Notes under the pieces: model-generated | What the model was told of the DNA's origin: nothing | What the model saw: only the letters and a program-made list of their open reading frames with translations | Databases searched by the model: none | Program-made: the position numbers and the translations under genes | NCBI GenBank assembly: GCA_010030205.1 | Contig: RGQD01000006.1 | Coordinates: forward strand, 1 to 40,530 | Origin: Betaproteobacteria bacterium | Lineage (GTDB): Bacteria > Pseudomonadota > Gammaproteobacteria > Burkholderiales > Burkholderiaceae_C | Direction of reading: 5' to 3' | Length of the DNA stretch: 40,530 nt | In this document: positions 8,308 through 15,782 of the stretch, piece by piece | How positions within the stretch are numbered: the stretch's first letter is position 1 | How the letters are laid out: every line of letters starts with the position of its first letter

Positions 8308-8588
8308 TTGCCGGTCGCTGCATCGCTGACGATCAGCGCCTGCAGGCGGGCCAAGTGCTGGTCCGGCGACTCGACCACAGAACGGCCGGCGGCGATGTCA
8401 GCCCGACTCTCGGCCAGAGCCGCTTCGAGTTCGCATTCGCGCAGGTGCTGGTACTGCGCCAATTCCATCACCACATAGCGATCGGTTCCTCGCACCGACA
8501 CCACCGCCTCGGTGCATCCCGAGCCGAGCAAAGCCTCGATCGCGGCGATGCCGCGGGTCTTCAACTCATTGGCAGTGATGTGGGCCAT
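8304..8588 (-). CDS. Phd/YefM-like antitoxin
   Basis: The 94-residue protein begins MAHITANELKTRGIAAIEALL, resembling the DNA-binding half of Phd/YefM antitoxins, and has a charged C-terminal half (ELEAALAESRADIAAG...HLARLQAL) suited to wrap the toxin. The frame is open 78 bases further up, but the ATG at 8588 is preferred: it has GGAG 9 bases upstream, and a promoter and operator lie just beyond it (8619-8636). It neutralises the toxin at 8032 and probably represses its own operon. Confidence 0.82.
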   Translation of the reverse strand: MAHITANELKTRGIAAIEALLGSGCTEAVVSVRGTDRYVVMELAQYQHLRECELEAALAESRADIAAGRSVVESPDQHLARLQALIVSDAATGK

Positions 8589-8618
8589 GGTGAGAAACTC
8601 CAGATTTCCGATCAGCGC

Positions 8619-8636
8619 ATTGTAAATCGTACGATT
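8619..8636 (-). promoter_or_regulatory. Antitoxin operator and -10 box
   Basis: AATCGTACGATT (8625-8636) is a perfect 12-base palindrome. Directly next to it on the minus strand is TACAAT (8624-8619), a near-consensus -10 box about 31 bases before the antitoxin start. The palindrome would overlap the promoter spacer, as expected for autorepression by the antitoxin-toxin complex. The -35 region is poor. Confidence 0.55.
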
Positions 8637-8925
8637 AATCGTGTTGTGTGGGGCTGGGCTGTTCAAGAGCCAATTTCCGTGGCTTTTGGGCCGGCCTTGG
8701 GTGGGTGACGCTGTGTTCTTCGCCTGCGCGGCGCTGCGGAATTCAAGCTTGGCCTTGGTGTTACAGCCGAAAACCTTCAGACCGCCTCAGGCCGGCCTGA
8801 AGGCCTGTCTCGGGCCTTGCTGGGGGAGGTTGAAATGCCTGTTCTTGCGCCACCGCATTGTTCTATGCTCAGACTCGTGGTCCCACTTGAGCCACAATGT
8901 AGCCCACCGTTGGGGGGAAGAACTT
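8637..8925. other. Non-coding region between two divergent toxin-antitoxin loci
   Basis: The stretch from the antitoxin start at 8588 to the next gene at 8926 is 337 bases. It contains the operator described above and a GC-rich palindromic block near 8775-8802. One plus-strand frame is open across it and runs into the gene at 8926, but the translated sequence resembles no protein I know. The ATG at 8926 has a strong ribosome site (GGGGGGAAG), so the region is best treated as non-coding. Confidence 0.6.
8775..8802. repeat. REP-like nested palindrome
   Basis: TCAGGCCGGCCTGA (8787-8800) is a perfect 14-base palindrome. An outer inverted pair, CTTCAG (8775-8780) and CTGAAG (8797-8802), could form an alternative hairpin. 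The size and GC content resemble repetitive extragenic palindromes, but only one copy was noticed here. Confidence 0.4.
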
Positions 8926-9192
8926 ATGTCAGCAAATTCAGTGGTCCGAGCCCGAATCGACGGGCAAATCAAGGAAGAAGCGACCGTTGTGTTGGCCGCG
9001 ATGGGCCTGACGGTGTCTGACGCATTTCGGATGTTGTTGACCCGTGTTGCCCGCGAGAAAGCGTTGCCGTTCGAGCCCTTGGTGCCGAACGCAGTCTCCA
9101 TCGCAGCCATGATAGAAGCCCGGCGTGGTGCTGGCTTGAAGTCCTTCGCAAGCGTTGAGGATCTGACGGCAAACCTGAATGCGGACGATTGA
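8926..9192 (+). CDS. RelB/DinJ-family antitoxin
   Basis: The 88-residue protein begins MSANSVVRARIDGQIKEEATVVLAAMGLTVSDAFRMLL, the ribbon-helix-helix start typical of RelB/DinJ antitoxins, and ends in a flexible acidic part (SVEDLTANLNADD). GGGGGGAAG lies just before the ATG. The next gene overlaps it at 9179, as in dinJ-yafQ operons, but that toxin is truncated. The antitoxin is therefore an orphan or serves a toxin elsewhere. Confidence 0.85.
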   Translation: MSANSVVRARIDGQIKEEATVVLAAMGLTVSDAFRMLLTRVAREKALPFEPLVPNAVSIAAMIEARRGAGLKSFASVEDLTANLNADD

Positions 9193-9262
9193 GCAGACCG
9201 GCCAGTTCAAGCGGGACTTGGTGTTCGACCTGTCACCCCGGTGGAAGTGCCAGGCGAGCTGA
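9179..9262 (+). pseudogene. Remnant of a YafQ-like toxin gene
   Basis: The ATG at 9179 overlaps the end of the antitoxin and gives MRTIEQTGQFKRDL, a good match to the start of YafQ-type toxins. The frame then reads VFDLSPRWKCQAS and stops at 9260-9262, giving 27 residues where the family has about 90. The catalytic C-terminal part is gone, so the toxin cannot be active. The break lies near 9220. The arylsulfatase gene begins 42 bases later, so the deletion may have joined two once-separate regions. Confidence 0.7.
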
Positions 9263-9304
9263 TTGCTTAGCATCGAGCCATCGCAATACCCCAGGGGTGA
9301 CCAG

Positions 9305-11590
9305 ATGGCCCACTTTCCCGGCAAGATCGGCAAGACGATTGCGCAGTCCACGCCTTGGTGGCCGCCGCGCGGTGACGGCGCGGCCAAGAAGCCCAACGTG
9401 CTGGTCGTGCTGTTCGATGACGTGGGTTTTGCCGATTTCGGCTGTTACGGCTCGTCGATCCGCACCCCGGCCATCGACGCGCTGGCCGCGCGGGGTTTGC
9501 GCCTGACGGGATTTCACACCACGGCGATGTGCTCGACCACGCGCGCCGCGCTGATGACCGGCTGCAACCACCACCGGGTGGGCATGGGCTGCCTGGCCAA
9601 CTTCGATTCAGGCTACCCCGGTTACCGCGGCAAGATCGCGCCCGAGGCGGCGACGTTGGCCGAGATGCTGCGCCCGCAGGGCTATGCCAACTACATGGTC
9701 GGCAAATGGCATGTCACCTCGTTAACCGAGACCGGCCCGACCGGTCCGTTCGACGGCTGGCCGCTGGGCCGGGGCTATGACCGCTTCTATGGTTTCATGG
9801 ATGCCGAGACCGACCAGTACGCGCCCGAGTTGGTGCGCGACAACACGCAGATTCCCACGCCAGGCAGCTTCGAGGCCGGCTACCACTTGAGCCTGGACCT
9901 GGTGGATCAGTCGCTGCGCTACCTGGCCGACCATGCCGCCGACCAGCCCGACAAGCCCTGGCATCTGTGGCTGGCACCAGGCGCCTGCCATGCGCCGCAC
10001 CAGGCGCCGGACGCGCTGATCAAGAGTTATGACCCGTTGTTCGGCCACGGCTGGGACGAGGAGAAAGCCCGCCGTCTGGCACGCCAGATCGAACTGGGCA
10101 TCGTGCCACCCGGCACTGTCTTGCCGCCGCCCAACGCCGGCGTTCAGCCTTGGGACAGCCATGCCCCGCCCTTGCGCGCGCTGATGACGCGGCTGCAGTC
10201 GGCCTATGCGGCGATGTTGGACCAGTTCGACGGCCAGATCGCCCGACTGGTGGATTTTCTCGAGGCCAGCGGCCAGTTCGACGACACCATCATCGTGGTG
10301 TTGTCGGACAACGGCGCCAGCCAGGAGGGCGGGCCGCTGGGCTTCATCAATGCGATGGGGCCTTACAACCAGCAACCCGAGGCCTTGGCCACCAAGCTGT
10401 CGCGCATCGACGACATCGGCGGGCCCGACACGCACAGCAACTTCCCCTGGGGCTGGGCGTCGGCGGCCAATACGCCGCTCAAGCGCTACAAGCAGAACAC
10501 CCATGGCGGCGGCATCCGCGATCCGCTGGTCATCAGTTGGCCCAAAGGCCTGGCCGCGCGTGGCGAACTGCGCCACGGCTTCCACCATGCCACCGACCTG
10601 GCGCCCACCTTGCTGGAACTGATTGGCGCGTCCAAGCCCGATTGCCTGAAAGGCCTGGACTGCCTGCCCTTTGACGGCGAGAGCTTCGCGCCCGCGCTGC
10701 GCGATGAGGCTGCGGCAGCACGGTCGCGTCCGCAGTATTTCGAGATGTTTGGCCATCGCGGGATCTGGGCCGATGGTTGGAAGGCGGTGGCTTTTCATCC
10801 ACGCGGTCAGGCCTTCGACGACGACGTCTGGGAGCTCTATCACCTGGACCAGGACTTCAACGAGAACCATGACCTCGCGGCCGCCCGCCCCGAGCAGTTG
10901 CAAGCGCTGCTTGCGCAGTGGTGGCGCGAAGCCGAGCGCTGTCAGGTGCTGCCGCTGGACGACCGCTTCGGCCAGCGCTTTGCCGAGAACGGCCGGCGCG
11001 TGCAAGGGTCTCGGCGTCAGTTCGTGATGCACGCCGGCATGGGACACCTGCCTAATGACATTGCGCCGGACATTCGCGGCCGCAACTATTCAATCGAGGC
11101 CGATGTCAGCCTGCCCGAGGGCGGCGCCGAAGGCGTGCTGATCGCCCACGGCGATGCCACCAGCGGCTACAGCCTGTACCTGCAAGGCGGCCATCTGGTG
11201 CATGACCTGAACATCGGCGGCGTGCACCGGGTGTTGCGCTCGGACCGACCCGTGACCGCTGGCCACCACCGGCTGGCAGTGCAGGTGGTGCTGGGCGCCT
11301 GGGTGCCCTACACCTGCCCGATGGCCGGACCGATCAAAGTGCCTGAGCATCGCACTGCCACCTTGTTGATCGACGGCGAGCCGGTCGGCAGTCTGGTCAG
11401 TCCGCACGGCTTCAACAATTTCATCTCCTGGTCCGGGCTGGACATCGGCCTGGACCGCGGCTCACCGGTGTCGCATTACGCAGCGCCTTTCGCGTTCACA
11501 GGCAAACTTCGTCGGGTCACGGTGACGCTAGACCCGCTGCAGGTGCTGGACGGCGATGCCGTCGGCCAGGCCGAGATGGCTCGCCAATGA
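9305..11590 (+). CDS. Arylsulfatase (AtsA-like)
   Basis: The 761-residue sulfatase has NVLVVLFDDVGFADFGCYGS with the metal-binding aspartate pair, HTTAMCSTTRAALMTGCNHHR with the cysteine (residue 76) that is converted to formylglycine, GKWHVTS, and VLSDNGASQEGG, which gives further metal ligands. It would cleave sulfate esters. The third position of the C-x-(P/A)-x-R signature is threonine here (CSTTR). About 180 C-terminal residues form a beta-rich region (SIEADVSLPEG...LTVTLDP-like) usual in long AtsA relatives. No signal peptide is visible, so it is probably cytoplasmic. The ATG at 9305 follows AGGGGTGA; a TTG at 9263 in the same frame is less likely. An anaerobic-type or FGE-type maturase is not in the window. 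Confidence 0.9.
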   Translation: MAHFPGKIGKTIAQSTPWWPPRGDGAAKKPNVLVVLFDDVGFADFGCYGSSIRTPAIDALAARGLRLTGFHTTAMCSTTRAALMTGCNHHRVGMGCLANFDSGYPGYRGKIAPEAATLAEMLRPQGYANYMVGKWHVTSLTETGPTGPFDGWPLGRGYDRFYGFMDAETDQYAPELVRDNTQIPTPGSFEAGYHLSLDLVDQSLRYLADHAADQPDKPWHLWLAPGACHAPHQAPDALIKSYDPLFGHGWDEEKARRLARQIELGIVPPGTVLPPPNAGVQPWDSHAPPLRALMTRLQSAYAAMLDQFDGQIARLVDFLEASGQFDDTIIVVLSDNGASQEGGPLGFINAMGPYNQQPEALATKLSRIDDIGGPDTHSNFPWGWASAANTPLKRYKQNTHGGGIRDPLVISWPKGLAARGELRHGFHHATDLAPTLLELIGASKPDCLKGLDCLPFDGESFAPALRDEAAAARSRPQYFEMFGHRGIWADGWKAVAFHPRGQAFDDDVWELYHLDQDFNENHDLAAARPEQLQALLAQWWREAERCQVLPLDDRFGQRFAENGRRVQGSRRQFVMHAGMGHLPNDIAPDIRGRNYSIEADVSLPEGGAEGVLIAHGDATSGYSLYLQGGHLVHDLNIGGVHRVLRSDRPVTAGHHRLAVQVVLGAWVPYTCPMAGPIKVPEHRTATLLIDGEPVGSLVSPHGFNNFISWSGLDIGLDRGSPVSHYAAPFAFTGKLRRVTVTLDPLQVLDGDAVGQAEMARQ

Positions 11591-11639
11591 GTGGATTGGG
11601 GCGCGTCTCAAACCATGTTTTTCAACCGGAGACCTTTTG

Positions 11640-12462
11640 ATGGCCAACACCCAGGAACTGACGCTGATCGACATCGCCCAGCGCTACCGGCATATCCGGC
11701 CGGTGCCGCGAATGCCCAACTTCGCCGCCTGGATCGAGGGTGTCGACCTGACCCAGCCGCTGACCGAGCCGGTGCAGGCCGAACTGCGCCAGGCGCTCAA
11801 CGACTTCGAGGTGATCTTCTTCAAGCCGCAAACCATCACGCCGGCCCAGCATGTGGCGCTGGCCAAGGTGTTCGGGCCGGTGTCTGGCGGCTCGTATTTC
11901 GAGCGCAAACCCGGCGCGCCCGAGCTCGAGATGATCGTCTTCGACCGAGACCGGCCGCCCTCGATCGACAACTGGCACACCCTATGACGGCTTGTCGCCG
12001 GGCATGCAGGCCTACCTCGAAGGCCTGAGCGCGGTGCACACCTGGGAGGTTTCGGGTTTTCGCGAGGCGCTGGGCCGGCGCGGCGACGACGCGCTGATCG
12101 CTGCGATCAAGGCCTTCAAGCCGGTGACCCATCCGGTCGTCAGAACCAACCCCGGTTCGGGCCGCAAGTGCCTGTTCGTCAACGCCGACTTCACCCGCAA
12201 CATCGTTGGCATCGACCGCCACGAGGCGCGCAGCATGCTGAACTTCTTGCTCGACTGGATGCAAAAGCCCGAGTTCATGGTGCACCACCAGTGGGAAGCC
12301 GGCGGCATCGCCGTCTGGGACAACCGCAGCACCCAGCATTACGCGCTGGCCGACTACTGGCCGCACCAGCGGGTCAACCAGCGCGTGACCTTCGACGAAC
12401 CCGGCACGCCGACGGCCACTGTCAACGTCAACCAGCAGGTGCTGCAAGGCGACAAGCGCTGA
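11640..12462 (+). pseudogene. Broken TauD/TfdA-family Fe(II)/2-oxoglutarate dioxygenase
   Basis: The first part (MANTQELTLIDIAQRY...GVDLTQPL...DFEVIFFKPQTITPAQHVALAKVFGP) is a normal TauD N-terminus ending at NWHT and a TGA at 11985-11987. A second part in the next frame reads YDGLSPGMQAYLEGLSAVHTWE and goes on through VRTNPGSGRKCLFVN and HHQWEAGGIAVWDNRSTQHYA to a stop at 12462. In the family, some 30-35 residues lie between the WHxD iron ligand block and the AYDxLS block. They are missing, including the aspartate after the first histidine (H113), with a loss of 3n+2 bases. The distal histidine and the 2-oxoglutarate arginine remain in part two. As written, the enzyme cannot bind iron properly. 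It follows the arylsulfatase by 49 bases, suggesting a former sulfur-acquisition operon. Confidence 0.87.
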
Positions 12463-12567
12463 GCCAGCCGTGCCAGCGGTACCGAAGGCGACAGCGTGCA
12501 CCGCCCGGCTGGCGTACGCTGAAAGCCGCAACGCTGGCCGTCGCGCCTGGCCGACAGAGGAGACCCC

Positions 12568-14115
12568 TTGCTGCATCCGTATTTTCATGCCCGCACGACC
12601 CCTGACAAACCCGCGCTGATCTGCGCCGGCAGCGGCCAGGTCGTCACCTACCGCGAGCTCGACGACCGCTCCAACCAGGTCGCGCAGCTGTTTCGCTCGC
12701 TCGGGCTGCAATCGGGCGACCACATCGCGCTGATGCTCGAGAACCACCCGCGCTACTTCGAGATCTGCTGGGGTGCGCACCGTGCCGGCCTGATCTACAC
12801 CGCGATGAGCACCCGGCTGACCGAAGGCGAGGTCAGCTACATCGTCGACGACTGCGGCGCGAAAGCGGTGATCGCCTCCAAGGCGATGGGCGCGGCCGTG
12901 CAGCACCTGCCCGCCGCCTGCAAAGCCGTGAAGTCCTGGCTGATGCTCGGCGGTGTGATCGACGGCTGGGCGGCCTACGAGTCGGCTGTTGACGCGCAGC
13001 CCGTCGCCCGCATCGCCGACGAGCGCGCCGGCGGCGACATGTTGTACTCGAGCGGCACCACCGGTCGGCCCAAGGGCGTGTTCGTGCCGCCTGAGTTCAC
13101 CGCGATCGACGCCACCGGTCCGATGACCGACACCCTGACCAATCTCTACGGCGTGGACCCGAGCACGGTCTACCTGTCGCCCGCGCCGCTCTACCACGCT
13201 GCGCCGCTGCGATTCACCTTGGGCGTGCAGCGCCTGGGTGGCACCGTGGTGATGATGGAGCACTTCGACGCCGAGGAATGTTTGCGGCTGATCGAGCGCT
13301 ACCGCATCACCCACAGCCAACTCGTGCCGACGATGTTTGTTCGCATGCTCAAGCTGCCCGAAGCCGCGCGCAAGCAGTACGACCTGTCGTCGCTGCGCTG
13401 CGCGATCCACGCCGCAGCGCCTTGTCCCGTGCCGATCAAGGAGCAGATGATCGCCTGGTGGGGCCCGGTGATCTGGGAGTACTACGCCGGCACCGAGGGC
13501 AACGGCGTGACGATCGCGAACTCTGCGCAGTGGCTGGCGCACAAAGGCACGGTCGGTCGCGCGGTGATCGGCGAGCTGAAGATCTGCGACGACGAGTCAG
13601 GCGCGCTGCTGCCGCAAGGTCAGAGCGGTACCGTCTACTTCGCCAACGGCCGGCCCTTCAAGTACCACAACGACCCGGCCAAGACTGCGGGGTCTACCCA
13701 TCCGCTGGGCTGGACCACGCTCGGCGATGTCGGCTATGTCGACGCCGAGGGTTATCTGTACCTGACCGACCGCAAGGCCTACATGATCATCTCGGGCGGG
13801 GTGAACATCTACCCGCAAGAGGCCGAGAACGTGCTGATCAACCACCCGCAGGTGGCCGACTGCGCGGTGCTGGGCGTGCCCAACGAGGAGTTCGGCGAGG
13901 AGGTCAAAGCGGTGGTGCAGCCGCGCGACATGCGCGACGCCGGCCCCGAGCTCGAGCAGGCTTTGATCGCTTATTGCCGGCAGCACCTCTCGCACATCAA
14001 GTGCCCGAAGTCGGTCGACTTTGAAGCCGAGCTGCCGCGCCACGCCACCGGCAAGCTGTACAAGCGCTTGCTCAAGGACCGCTACTGGGCCGGCCACGCA
14101 TCGAAGATCGTCTGA
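12568..14115 (+). CDS. AMP-forming acyl-CoA ligase
   Basis: The 515-residue protein belongs to the adenylate-forming family. It has the phosphate loop YSSGTTGRPKG, the adenine-binding YYAGTEG, the hinge and aspartate motif GDVGYVDAEGYLYLTDR, and the C-terminal PRHATGKLYKR with the catalytic lysine. It would activate a carboxylic acid to the acyl-CoA; the substrate is unknown. The best start is TTG at 12568, preceded by AGAGGAGA at a proper distance; no ATG occurs before conserved sequence. It lies 105 bases after the broken dioxygenase and on the same strand. Confidence 0.9.
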   Translation: MLHPYFHARTTPDKPALICAGSGQVVTYRELDDRSNQVAQLFRSLGLQSGDHIALMLENHPRYFEICWGAHRAGLIYTAMSTRLTEGEVSYIVDDCGAKAVIASKAMGAAVQHLPAACKAVKSWLMLGGVIDGWAAYESAVDAQPVARIADERAGGDMLYSSGTTGRPKGVFVPPEFTAIDATGPMTDTLTNLYGVDPSTVYLSPAPLYHAAPLRFTLGVQRLGGTVVMMEHFDAEECLRLIERYRITHSQLVPTMFVRMLKLPEAARKQYDLSSLRCAIHAAAPCPVPIKEQMIAWWGPVIWEYYAGTEGNGVTIANSAQWLAHKGTVGRAVIGELKICDDESGALLPQGQSGTVYFANGRPFKYHNDPAKTAGSTHPLGWTTLGDVGYVDAEGYLYLTDRKAYMIISGGVNIYPQEAENVLINHPQVADCAVLGVPNEEFGEEVKAVVQPRDMRDAGPELEQALIAYCRQHLSHIKCPKSVDFEAELPRHATGKLYKRLLKDRYWAGHASKIV

Positions 14116-14130
14116 CAAACCGACAATCCT

Positions 14131-14140
14131 GCGCTAGCGC
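14131..14140. repeat. Short palindrome GCGCTAGCGC after the acyl-CoA ligase
   Basis: A perfect 10-base palindrome 15 bases after the ligase stop. It might form a weak transcript-end hairpin; there is no T-run, so no firm call is possible. Confidence 0.25.
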
Positions 14141-14230
14141 GGAGCGATTCGTGCTGCTCGCGGTGCCCGGCAGGCCGTGCACGCCATTGATCACCTCCTG
14201 CAAGCCAGGTCGGGTTTGAGAGATCCCAGC

Positions 14231-15604
14231 ATGAACCCTTCCCGTCGACACAACCTGCAAGGCCTGGCTGCGCTGAGCGCCAGCGCGGCCTTTGCCTACC
14301 CGGAAGCCTTCGCGATGAACCTTGACACTGCCCGCATTGATGCCCAGGTTGACGCTGCTTTCGAGTACGCGTTTCCGCTGTATGAGATGGCACGCACGCG
14401 CTTCAACGCGCTGGACAACCCAGCCAATCCCCGGCGCGGCCAGGTCAACACCGCAGGCCATCAGCGCAACTTGGCTGATCATCGTGCGCGCGCCGTCACC
14501 ACCCCGAACAACGACACGCTGTATTCATCGGCCTGGCTGGACTTGTCCGCCGGTCCCGTGGAGGTGTCGGTGGGCAGCTTGGACGCCGGGCGCTACTGGT
14601 CGGTGGCGCTGATGGACTTTTTCACCAACCACCCCGCCATCCTGGGCAGCCGATCGGAGGGCCAGGGGCCGGTACAGGCGCATCTGGTCGGGCCAGACTG
14701 GCGCGGTGCGAGGCCTAGCGGGCGTGTCATTGCCATGCCCGGCAATGACGTCTGGCTGTTGGGCCGCTGGCTGGCCGAGGGTCCGCATGATCTGGAGGCC
14801 GCCCGAGCCATGCAGGATGCCTTGCGGGTGACGCCCAGCGCAACGCCTGCCGCGCTCTCCCGCGTGGTGCCACGCAATTCGCGCGATGCCGAGAACTTTC
14901 TGGCCGTGGTCAACGAGGCACTGGCGCGCAACCCCGCGCCGGTCAACGAAGGCGCAGACTTGGCGCGCCATGCAGAGCTCGGCCTGCACGGCGGTCGCGG
15001 CTCAGCCTGGGCCGCGTTGGACCAAGGTGTGCGCAGCGCTTGGCAGCGCCGCATCGGTCCGGCGCATGACGCGCTGCGCAGCGGCCTGATGCGTGATGGT
15101 CGCCAAGTGCAGGGCTGGCGCCAGCCGTCGCCCGGCATCGGCAACTTCGACCGCGACCATGCGCTGCGCGCCAGCGTCGCGCTGGGTGGCCTGGCCGCGT
15201 TGCCGCCCGAAGAGGCGGTGTACCTCAGCCGCCAAACCGACAGCCTTGGGCAGACCTTGGACGGCGCGCAGGCCTGGCACATCCGCATGCCACGCGGTGG
15301 TGTGCCCTGCGACGCTTTCTGGTCGCTCTCGGTGTACGAGCGCATGCCTGACGGCCGACTGTTTTTTGCCGAGAACCCGATCGGCCGCTTCGCCATCGGC
15401 GACCGAACCCGCGGCATCGCGGTGCAAGCCGACGGCTCGATGGACATCTGGCTGCAGCGCACCGAACCGACCGATCCGCAACGCCGCCGCAACTGGCTTC
15501 CGGCACCGGCTGGGTCCATGCATTTGTCGCTGCGGGCGTACTTGCCCAAGCCGGCTTTGCGGGACGGGACGGCAGAGCTGCCGACCGTCGCTCGCGCGGA
15601 CTGA
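14231..15604 (+). CDS. DUF1254/DUF1214 domain protein, exported
   Basis: The 457-residue protein has an N-terminal segment SRRHNLQGLAALSASAAFA that looks like a signal, perhaps of the twin-arginine type. DUF1254-like sequence follows (YEMARTRFNALDNP...TPNNDTLYSSAWLDLSAGPVEVSVG), and the C-terminal part is DUF1214-like (WHIRMPRGGVPCDAFWSLSVYERMPDGRLFFAENPIGRFAIGDR, cited in parts). Proteins with this domain pair are widespread in proteobacteria without a settled function. The frame is open to 14177, but the ATG at 14231 fits the signal peptide. The cargo would be periplasmic. Confidence 0.82.
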   Translation: MNPSRRHNLQGLAALSASAAFAYPEAFAMNLDTARIDAQVDAAFEYAFPLYEMARTRFNALDNPANPRRGQVNTAGHQRNLADHRARAVTTPNNDTLYSSAWLDLSAGPVEVSVGSLDAGRYWSVALMDFFTNHPAILGSRSEGQGPVQAHLVGPDWRGARPSGRVIAMPGNDVWLLGRWLAEGPHDLEAARAMQDALRVTPSATPAALSRVVPRNSRDAENFLAVVNEALARNPAPVNEGADLARHAELGLHGGRGSAWAALDQGVRSAWQRRIGPAHDALRSGLMRDGRQVQGWRQPSPGIGNFDRDHALRASVALGGLAALPPEEAVYLSRQTDSLGQTLDGAQAWHIRMPRGGVPCDAFWSLSVYERMPDGRLFFAENPIGRFAIGDRTRGIAVQADGSMDIWLQRTEPTDPQRRRNWLPAPAGSMHLSLRAYLPKPALRDGTAELPTVARAD

Positions 15605-15657
15605 GCGCGACGACAGCCCGCTATCCGTCGCAGCGATCACGGCGCTCTACCGAGCAA

Positions 15658-15680
15658 TAGGCCACCCCGTTGGTGGGCTA
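15658..15680 (+). terminator. Possible hairpin transcript end
   Basis: TAGGCCACC (15658-15666) can pair with GGTGGGCTA (15672-15680) over a 5-base loop, with one G-G mismatch. It lies 54 bases after the DUF1254 stop. No T-run follows, so it is a weak candidate. Confidence 0.3.
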
Positions 15681-15782
15681 GACTGTCGCGCACCGGCCAA
15701 GGTACCGTCAGATGTGCAGACCCGGGTCCCGCACAGCCTGCTGATCGCACGATACCTTTCCATTCAATATCAATAGAGCACC

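Noticed and set aside
8641-8925. N-terminal extension of the RelB/DinJ antitoxin
   Set aside because: The added 95 residues match nothing, and the ATG at 8926 has a strong ribosome site and begins the ribbon-helix-helix motif.
11985-11987. TGA in the TauD gene as a second selenocysteine codon
   Set aside because: The protein continues in a different frame and conserved residues are missing; no SECIS-like hairpin with a suitable loop was seen after it.
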